NCBI GenBank assembly: GCA_017516745.1 | Contig: JAFXBF010000001.1 | Location: forward strand, 1-64,000 | From: Clostridia bacterium | GTDB lineage: Bacteria > Bacillota > Clostridia > Oscillospirales > Acutalibacteraceae | Direction of reading: 5' to 3' | Length of the DNA stretch: 64,000 bases | Shown here: positions 58,275 through 64,000 of the stretch, piece after piece | Position numbering within the stretch: position 1 is the stretch's first letter | Layout: each line of letters begins with the position of its first letter | Made by a program: the position numbers and the translations under genes | Notes under the pieces: model-generated | Told to the model about the DNA's origin: nothing | What the model saw: the letters and a program-made list of their open reading frames with translations, nothing else | The model's database searches: none

Positions 58275-59378
58275 GTGATTTACATTGGCGAAAACATCAG
58301 AAAATTAAGACGAGAAAACGACATCACACAGGAAATGCTTGCAGACCATCTCGGCGTAACGTTTCAGAGTGTCAGCAAGTGGGAAAGGGGAGAAACCTAC
58401 CCCGATATAACAATGCTGCCTGCAATAGCTTCGTTCTTTAATGTAAGCTGTGACGAGCTTCTCGGCACACAGGCGGCGGAAAACGAAAAGAGAATTCAAG
58501 ATTATATCGACACCTACACCGACCTTCGCACAAAGGACAGTCCTTATGTATTTGAACAGCTTGCAAAAGCAATAAAAGAATTTCCGGGCGATTACCGCCT
58601 GCTTGTGCGATACCTTGAACTGCTGCTGATGGAAAAATCGGGTGCAGACAACGACAGTGAGGCTATTATAGACGAGGTCGAAAGATTATATAACAACATA
58701 ATCAGCCGTTGCACGGATGATATGATAAGAATGTGGGCAAAGCGTTTGGTGTGTATGTACTATAATACCTTGAGCCACAAGACGAAAAAGGACTGTTACA
58801 CCAAGCGGATGCTCGAAATTTTAAGCGGTATGCCGAATATGCTCGACACCCGTGAGTATATTTCAACCCTTGTAAATCTTCCCGAAGATGAGCACTATCA
58901 AGCGTGTTTTGCCGCCTTTGACAGAGAAATGCTCCTGCTTATGAGCACTGTTTCAAATAAGATTTTTTATAAGAATCATTTCTCACCCGATGAGCAGATT
59001 GAAGCACTTGAAAGCTGTAAAACAATAGTTAATACATTTTATAACGACGGCAATTACGGCTCGTGTTACCGTTCAATGATTTATCTTCTCGGCAACCTCG
59101 GTCAGCTTTTTTCAGCCGTTGGCGACGATAAAACAGCTCTGAAATATCTGAAAGAATGTGCCTTGCTTGCCCAAAAGCACGATTCTCTGCCCGAGGAAAC
59201 CGAACACAACGGCATTTTTATGCAGGGCAGTACCTATAAGAAAGCCAAGTACGGCAAAACAATGTGCGAAAGAATGAAACGCATATTCTTGAAAGATTAT
59301 CAGAATTCCCCGTATCCCTTGTCGGAGAAACTGATTTCAAGTGCAGAGTTTAAAGAGATATTGGATGTTTTGAATTAA
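58275..59378 (+). CDS. XRE-family regulator with helical C-terminal domain
   Basis: 367 aa from GTG 58275, with AAAAGGTG six bases upstream. The helix-turn-helix spans residues 4-60 (IRKLRRENDITQEMLADHLG, then TFQSVSKWERGETYPD). The rest is nearly all helical with TPR-like spacing, 'LLMEKSGADNDSEAIIDEVE', 'YKSCYRSMIYLLGNLGQLF'-type helices, as in Rgg/PlcR-like or metabolite-sensing XRE proteins, but no peptide-binding pattern can be proven. Single gene with no partner. About 250 bases of repeats follow. Confidence 0.85.
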   Translation: MIYIGENIRKLRRENDITQEMLADHLGVTFQSVSKWERGETYPDITMLPAIASFFNVSCDELLGTQAAENEKRIQDYIDTYTDLRTKDSPYVFEQLAKAIKEFPGDYRLLVRYLELLLMEKSGADNDSEAIIDEVERLYNNIISRCTDDMIRMWAKRLVCMYYNTLSHKTKKDCYTKRMLEILSGMPNMLDTREYISTLVNLPEDEHYQACFAAFDREMLLLMSTVSNKIFYKNHFSPDEQIEALESCKTIVNTFYNDGNYGSCYRSMIYLLGNLGQLFSAVGDDKTALKYLKECALLAQKHDSLPEETEHNGIFMQGSTYKKAKYGKTMCERMKRIFLKDYQNSPYPLSEKLISSAEFKEILDVLN

Positions 59379-59381
59379 AAC

Positions 59382-59618
59382 AAATTACAGTTTGTCAGGA
59401 TGATTAATTCGTAATTCGTAATGCGTAATGAAAGGGTCGTTACGCTTCGAATATAAAATGCTCCGCATACACCTCATCAGTCACCTGCGGTGACAGCTTC
59501 CCCTCGTAGGGGAAGCCATTAGCTATAGCAGTAACTTTTCTTGCCTTCCCCTTGAGGGGAAGGGGGACCGCCGCACGGCGGTGGATGAGGTGGAAAAGAG
59601 TTAGACAAACTGTAATTT
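59382..59618. repeat. Nested MITE-like inverted repeat element
   Basis: An outer pair AAATTACAGTTTGTC (59382-59396) / GACAAACTGTAATTT (59604-59618) encloses an inner pair CACCTCATC (59470-59478) / GATGAGGTG (59584-59592). The inner element (123 bp) has GC-rich arms, CTTCCCCTCGTAGGGGAAG and CCTTCCCCTTGAGGGGAAGG, plus CCGCCGCACGGCGG, making a highly folded transcript. The AAATTACAGTTTG core also occurs at 32178. No gene is visible in 59379-59632; this element fills it. Its right end lies only 14 bases before the start codon of the next gene. Confidence 0.85.
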
Positions 59619-59632
59619 ACAAGGAGGACGCT

Positions 59633-60529
59633 ATGAACACTAACACGGCAAAGAACTTTGTTTTACAAAATGCACGGCCGCTTGAATTGGCTGTATACGA
59701 GTATTTCTTTGAAAATGAACCGAACAAGGCTGTTGTTGATGAGCTTTTGAAATTCCAAAACCCCGACGGTGGTTTTGGCAATGCCCTTGAGCCTGATTTT
59801 TTCAATCCCAATTCATCTCCCATTGCAACAAATGATGCTATAATCACTCTTTGTCGTGTGAATGCACTTGACAGAAATTCCGAAATTGTAAAAGGAATAG
59901 TCAGATATCTGGAATCTCACGATTCTTTTGATGAAGATAAAAAGCGATGGTTGTTTGCAATTGACAGCAACAAAGATTATCCTCATGCAATCTGGTGGGA
60001 GAAAAAAGGTGACGGTATCAGCGGCTTTAATCCGTCAATATCCTTGGCGTCGTTTATGGTTTGCTACGTCAACCGTAATTCTCTTTATGAGGAAATAATA
60101 AAAGAGGGATTTGAATATCTTGAAACAGCTGAAGAAATCAGCGGCGATTCTTTAAAGTGTTTTCTGCTTACATACGAGCTTTTGAAAATAAATGATATCA
60201 GTAATATAATTGATTTAGAGCATTTTAAGGATTTATTGTGTAAAGCTGTTGATGATTCTATTTGTAAAGATATCTCAAAATACGGTGTTGAATACGTACC
60301 GATGCCATCTGACTTTTTCTCCGGCTCATATTTGGAACTTATAACTCCCGAAATCAAACCATTAATAGCTGCCGAAAAAGATATTTTAGATAAACTGCAA
60401 ATGAAAGATGGCGGCTTTGATATTACCTGGAAATGGTATACTCCGTATCCCGAATTTGAGCAGGCAAGAGCTTGGTGGCGTCCCCGAATTACCATTGAAA
60501 AGCTCCTTTTTAATGAGGTACAGATATGA
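59633..60529 (+). CDS. Terpenoid-cyclase/prenyltransferase-fold (alpha/alpha barrel) protein
   Basis: 298 aa from ATG 59633, set by AAGGAGG. Repeats of the QW-type squalene-cyclase/prenyltransferase fold are visible: 'LLKFQNPDGGFGNALEPDFF' (about 43-62) and 'KLQMKDGGFDITWKWYTPYP' (about 262-281), with helical segments between. No DXDD or DDXXD catalytic motif is evident, so it may be a non-enzymatic scaffold or a distant enzyme. It ends 4 bases inside the methyltransferase gene (ATGA), indicating coupled translation. The pair might modify a small molecule; product unknown. The upstream MITE-like repeat abuts its RBS. Confidence 0.7.
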   Translation: MNTNTAKNFVLQNARPLELAVYEYFFENEPNKAVVDELLKFQNPDGGFGNALEPDFFNPNSSPIATNDAIITLCRVNALDRNSEIVKGIVRYLESHDSFDEDKKRWLFAIDSNKDYPHAIWWEKKGDGISGFNPSISLASFMVCYVNRNSLYEEIIKEGFEYLETAEEISGDSLKCFLLTYELLKINDISNIIDLEHFKDLLCKAVDDSICKDISKYGVEYVPMPSDFFSGSYLELITPEIKPLIAAEKDILDKLQMKDGGFDITWKWYTPYPEFEQARAWWRPRITIEKLLFNEVQI

Positions 60530-61314
60530 AAACCGATATATTAAAACAAAACGAAAAAAGCTGGAATGCCTTGGCGGAGGAATTCTTCGGCGTAACCGCT
60601 TTGCCCGTACTCGGCTGTTCAATCCCGACCGAGGATGAACTGCACCTTTTCCCTGACCTCAACGGCAAGGCTGTTTTTGAAATGGGCTGCGGCAGCGGTC
60701 ATTCGCTGAAATGGTGTGCCGAACACGGCGCAAAAGAGCTTTTCGGTCTTGATATTTCCGAGGAACAGCTTAAAGCCGTAAAAAACTTGCTTACCGAAAA
60801 CGGATATTCCTGCACACTTTTTCACCAGCCTATGGAGGATAACACAAACATTCCAAAGAATTACTTTGATGTTGTTTATTCAATCTATGCAATTGGTTGG
60901 ACAACCGACCTTAAAAAAACAATAAAGAACGCTGCATCTTATCTGAAACAGGGTGGTACATATATTTTCTCCTGGGATCATCCACTTCTGCATTGCGTTG
61001 ATTTGGAAAGTGTCGCAATTTCGGGCGGCAACAGAACTGTTGCAACCCAAGAACGCATAATTTTCAGCGGCAACTATCTTGAAGAAGATTATTATACTTT
61101 CGAGAAATACGGCAACCCCTTAACCCTGCAAAACCGCAAGCTTTCAACATATATCAACACCCTTGCCGAGGCAGGCTTTGCCGTTGAAAGAGTGGTTGAA
61201 GAAACAAGCGAAACCGTTCTTGAAAAATCGTCAGACTTCAGTTCGGGTTATTACGCAGACTTTAAAGCAAAGCATTTTCCGCTGTCAATAGTTATTAAGG
61301 CGAGAAAGCTGTAA
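60526..61314 (+). CDS. Class I SAM-dependent methyltransferase
   Basis: 262 aa. Motif I 'VFEMGCGSGHSLKWC' (about 47-61), motif II 'FGLDISEEQLKAVKNLL', motif IV region 'YFDVVYSIYAIGWT' and 'YLKQGGTYIFSWDHPL' mark the Methyltransf_11/25 core. The last 100 residues form a substrate-binding segment without a clear target. Overlaps the terpenoid-cyclase-fold gene by four bases. Ends before a bidirectional terminator. Substrate unknown. Confidence 0.88.
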   Translation: MKTDILKQNEKSWNALAEEFFGVTALPVLGCSIPTEDELHLFPDLNGKAVFEMGCGSGHSLKWCAEHGAKELFGLDISEEQLKAVKNLLTENGYSCTLFHQPMEDNTNIPKNYFDVVYSIYAIGWTTDLKKTIKNAASYLKQGGTYIFSWDHPLLHCVDLESVAISGGNRTVATQERIIFSGNYLEEDYYTFEKYGNPLTLQNRKLSTYINTLAEAGFAVERVVEETSETVLEKSSDFSSGYYADFKAKHFPLSIVIKARKL

Positions 61315-61390
61315 TTTTCGGTTGAAATTTCCTCAATATAAATAACTCACCGACTACGCAAAAAAATTCAATATCAGTTAGTAAATATTT

Positions 61391-61423
61391 AAGCAGTACA
61401 GTCAAATCGGCTGTACTGCTTTT
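61391..61423. terminator. Bidirectional terminator between methyltransferase and GH95-like gene
   Basis: AAGCAGTACAG / CTGTACTGCTT, 9-base loop, then TTGTG. Convergent genes on both sides. Confidence 0.85.
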
Positions 61424-61426
61424 GTG

Positions 61427-63508
61427 TCATATCAGAATATATGTTTCGTTTGCCTGCGTTTCAAACTCAACCGTATTTCCGTTTTGGCTGTATTCAATTT
61501 CACTGCTGTCGCTTTCTCTTATTATCCGCTTGATACCGTCACATTCCACGGTACACTTTCTGCCTGTAAGGCTCTTTATTTTAAGCGAAGCTATCTGTCC
61601 GTTTTCAAGTGCGGAAGAAACAAGGAATGCGCCGTCTGCACGAAGATTTTCAAACGAAGCGGCTGATTTTTTGTCCCAGCAGGGGAACAGTCTTATAACG
61701 CCCTCGTGGCTTTGCATAAGCATTTCGTTTACGGTTGCCGGAACCATAGTCAGGTGCTCAATGCCGCCGCCGTGGTGGCGGAAAAGTCCGTTGGGCAGGG
61801 CAAATTCTTTTATGTTCTGCTTTATTCCTTCAATCACGAAAGCGGGGTCAACACCTATTCTCGCACCTGCAGGCAGGTATGAATTTGAGCCGTTGTCGTC
61901 AAGACGTCTGTCATTTATGAAATATGAGTTCCTTGCAATTTTGAGCAGCTTTTCGTCTGAATTCAAGCCGATCTGTGAGGCAGGGTATATGTGCTGAAGC
62001 CCTACGGTGTTGTCGTCTCTCCAGCGTATGCCGAAACGGGAATACTTGAAGCACCACTTGCCCTTCTTTATAAATATCGGGAAATCGCTCAGGTTATTGT
62101 TGATATCCTCCCAAAGGGCATATTTTTCGGCGTTCAGACCGAGTTCCTTTGCCATATCGTAAACAGCCTTGAACAGCAGCTTTACAAGGCCGAGTGAGTT
62201 TATGGCGTTTACGGTGTTTACCTGACCGATATGTGTTATGTACCTGAATTTTTCGCCACGGTAGTAGGGGATTTCGTGTGCAGCATCTTTTTTGATTACG
62301 TATCTGCCGTTTTGCTTTACAAGGTAATCTTCCCAGAATTTTGCCGTGTTAAGCACAAAATCGTAGTAGTTTTCCTTTGCGTATTCCTTGTCATAGGTTG
62401 AGTACCAGTGCATTATCGGAATTACGCAGGCATAGGCGGCATGGCTTTTCTGGCCGAGGAAAAGAACACCGTGCTCCTTGCAGTCCTTCTGCGTGAAAAC
62501 GTCAAGCGCCTTCGGGCCGAAGCTGACAGGAAAGGCGTAGCCGCCGCAGCCGAAGAAATTTGCAAATTTCTTGGCGTAATCCCTCATCTCGTTTACGGGC
62601 GTCATATATCCGTCAAACAGCTCGGGGTGATTGGCAGAGAATACGCAGTAATACGGCGCTTCATAGTTGTAATTCATGTGGTAATCTCCGGCCCAGGGGA
62701 AGAAATCGTCCGTTATGAAGTTGCCGAAAAGTCCGGGCGGAAACTGTCTGTTGCCCATACAGCCTGCAAGGTGATAAAGGCTTAAATTGTAGTGCTTTTC
62801 AATTTCCTTGTCTTCAAGCGTTACCCTTGATGCGGAAAAGAACTTCTGCCACTTTGCCTGTGTTCTTGCTTTGTCGCTATCATAGTCACAATTCAGAGCT
62901 GTTTTTACAGCCTTATCGGTGTATTTCTCGCTGTCGAAATTGGTAACAACCGAAACGCAGTAGCGTGAGGCTTTTGCATCTGTATCAATTCTGTTCAGAC
63001 ACACTGCAACAGCCGAGTCTCTTTCAAGATCTTTGCCCTCAAACCTACGGATATAACAAGCAACGCCCTTGTCATTAAAAGAGGAATTTACGGAATTACA
63101 GGTATCGGGAATTTCAATTTCAACACACGGCAAATTTTCGGACTCGTGTGCCTCGATTTCAAAATAAATCTTGTTTTCGGGCGCAACAAAAAACTCGATT
63201 TCAGCGTTTGCAAACTTGCATTCAAGTAAACCCTTGTCAAAATACTGCTTTATGTTATACTCCGACAAATCAACGTTTTTAATGCGGATACTGCCTACGG
63301 TTTTGATGCCGCCGTCATTATGCGCACCGGGAGCGAATTTCCAAAAATCGCACTTTGAAATGTGGATTATAAGGTCGGTGTCATCGTTATCAAAAACAAC
63401 TCCGAGGTCGCCGTTGCCGCACATTGCACCGGCAGGAATTTTGTAAAGAATTTTGCCGTCAACAGTGTTAACGGGCTTTGCGGTTATTTCGTTAAAATAA
63501 GTGTTCAT
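61427..63508 (-). CDS. GH95-like glycoside hydrolase
   Basis: 693 aa from ATG 63508, set by AAAGGTGG five bases upstream. N-terminal beta-domain, then an (alpha/alpha)6 barrel from about residue 240. The C-terminal block 'NEMLMQSHEGVIRLFPCWD' followed by 'ADGAFLVSSALENGQIASLK' matches the GH95 family pattern (EMLLQSH…LLPALP…ARGGF). 'LAGCMGNRQFPPGLFGNFI' matches the GH95 block that begins the barrel (usually QGLWN). GH95 enzymes remove alpha-1,2-L-fucose or alpha-L-galactose. No signal peptide, so it acts on imported oligosaccharides. Catalytic Asn/Asp residues cannot be confirmed by eye. The next gene upstream is an FkbM methyltransferase 21 bases away. Confidence 0.82.
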   Translation of the reverse strand: MNTYFNEITAKPVNTVDGKILYKIPAGAMCGNGDLGVVFDNDDTDLIIHISKCDFWKFAPGAHNDGGIKTVGSIRIKNVDLSEYNIKQYFDKGLLECKFANAEIEFFVAPENKIYFEIEAHESENLPCVEIEIPDTCNSVNSSFNDKGVACYIRRFEGKDLERDSAVAVCLNRIDTDAKASRYCVSVVTNFDSEKYTDKAVKTALNCDYDSDKARTQAKWQKFFSASRVTLEDKEIEKHYNLSLYHLAGCMGNRQFPPGLFGNFITDDFFPWAGDYHMNYNYEAPYYCVFSANHPELFDGYMTPVNEMRDYAKKFANFFGCGGYAFPVSFGPKALDVFTQKDCKEHGVLFLGQKSHAAYACVIPIMHWYSTYDKEYAKENYYDFVLNTAKFWEDYLVKQNGRYVIKKDAAHEIPYYRGEKFRYITHIGQVNTVNAINSLGLVKLLFKAVYDMAKELGLNAEKYALWEDINNNLSDFPIFIKKGKWCFKYSRFGIRWRDDNTVGLQHIYPASQIGLNSDEKLLKIARNSYFINDRRLDDNGSNSYLPAGARIGVDPAFVIEGIKQNIKEFALPNGLFRHHGGGIEHLTMVPATVNEMLMQSHEGVIRLFPCWDKKSAASFENLRADGAFLVSSALENGQIASLKIKSLTGRKCTVECDGIKRIIRESDSSEIEYSQNGNTVEFETQANETYILI

Positions 63509-63529
63509 TTTTACCACCTTTCGTATCTT

Positions 63530-64000
63530 TTAAATACAGTAAATATTCGTATCCCAGAAAGAAATGTGTCTGTGGTGTCGCAGATATATTCTGTATTCGG
63601 GGTTGATTGCGTTAATTTTGTTTATCAGCTCAAAAATATCTTCGCTTCTGTGGTAAGCTGCCATACATATTTTGGGCTTGCGTTTAAGTGCGTTTTGAGC
63701 ACCCTTAAGCATTTCGCTTTCCGCACCCTCAATGTCAATGTTCAGGTATGTGAATTTGCCGTATTTTTCAAAAATTCCGTCAACACATACGGCACTTATT
63801 TCTTCTTTGCCTTCCCTTGCAGCTGCGCCACGTCCTTTGTTGCCGTCAAATTCCAATGTGCAGTCACACGACCACACGGCGTTGTTAAGCAAGGTGCAGT
63901 TTTTTATGCTTTCGCAGTTTGTCTGCAACTTCTTAAAAGTCCTTTTGTCCGGCTCAACCGCGACAATTTTCTCAAAGGACTTTGTTCTTTTCAAAAACTC
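63530..64000 (-). CDS. FkbM-family methyltransferase, 5' end outside window
   Basis: The reading frame stays open to the window edge at 64000, so the N-terminus lies beyond it. Visible part (157 residues): 'IVAVEPDKRTFKKLQTNCES' (the acidic motif of the SAM site), 'YLNIDIEGAESEMLKGAQNA' (FkbM signature), then 'ICMAAYHRSEDIFELINKI'. The family O-methylates sugars or polyketides, or acts on nucleotides. It is 21 bases upstream of the GH95-like gene and probably co-transcribed. Confidence 0.85.
   Translation of the reverse strand, partial: EFLKRTKSFEKIVAVEPDKRTFKKLQTNCESIKNCTLLNNAVWSCDCTLEFDGNKGRGAAAREGKEEISAVCVDGIFEKYGKFTYLNIDIEGAESEMLKGAQNALKRKPKICMAAYHRSEDIFELINKINAINPEYRIYLRHHRHISFWDTNIYCI

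Overview
This 64-kb window looks like chromosome from a gut-type member of the Clostridia (Firmicutes), probably near Ruminococcaceae/Oscillospirales. The evidence is the dgt-dnaG-rpoD (sigA) block, AddAB in place of RecBCD, zinc-type ribosomal protein L31, strong AGGAGG-type ribosome binding sites, many glycoside hydrolases and sugar-cluster genes, and intergenic repeats of a kind common in these genomes. Assignment to genus is not possible from the sequence alone. Base composition is fairly even except for an AT-rich stretch at about 11.0-15.7 kb.

Layout. 0.2-9.6 kb: a membrane protein, a HAD phosphatase, an XRE regulator, a repeat-rich surface protein with a predicted thioester domain, an ADP-ribosylglycohydrolase and a GPH sugar symporter. 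9.6-15.7 kb: a GH27 alpha-galactosidase, then an AT-rich accessory block holding a TIR-methyltransferase fusion, a broken IS1182-like element that duplicated a terminator hairpin, tRNA-Leu(UAG), and a small membrane protein. 15.8-20.1 kb: a secreted BNR-like protein, a HepT/MntA toxin-antitoxin pair, a CLC channel or antiporter, and an SH3/C39 secreted peptidase-like protein. 20.2-32.1 kb: housekeeping genes addB-addA, rpmE, yigZ-like, dgt, dnaG, rpoD.

32.5-39.9 kb holds the most interesting locus. A very large secreted protein is followed closely by an acidic 52-aa peptide whose N-terminus carries a Y-x-x-P-x-L motif resembling lasso-peptide leaders. Behind an intrinsic terminator come an HPr-kinase-like protein, an ABC exporter, a PqqD-like (RRE) protein, a soluble S26 peptidase-like protein with a Ser/His pair, and a Thr-rich membrane-anchored protein. 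This looks like a RiPP-type export or modification cluster without the usual lasso cyclase genes.

40.4-49.2 kb: a nine-gene sugar-catabolism run (two sugar-phosphate isomerase/epimerase-like proteins, two Gfo/Idh/MocA dehydrogenases, a GH13 glucosidase, a MIF-like protein, an alpha/beta hydrolase, a BadF/NagK-type kinase, a SIS protein). 49.2-54.2 kb, minus strand: TspO, a LysR regulator, and an envelope-stress-like set (SPFH, zinc-ribbon and TPM proteins) resembling Bacillus ydjI-ydjG-ydjH. 54.4-64.0 kb: two XRE regulators, a GH78-like rhamnosidase with a TRIC-type channel, a MITE-like repeat, a terpenoid-cyclase-fold protein coupled to a methyltransferase, a GH95-like glycosidase, and an FkbM methyltransferase cut by the window edge.
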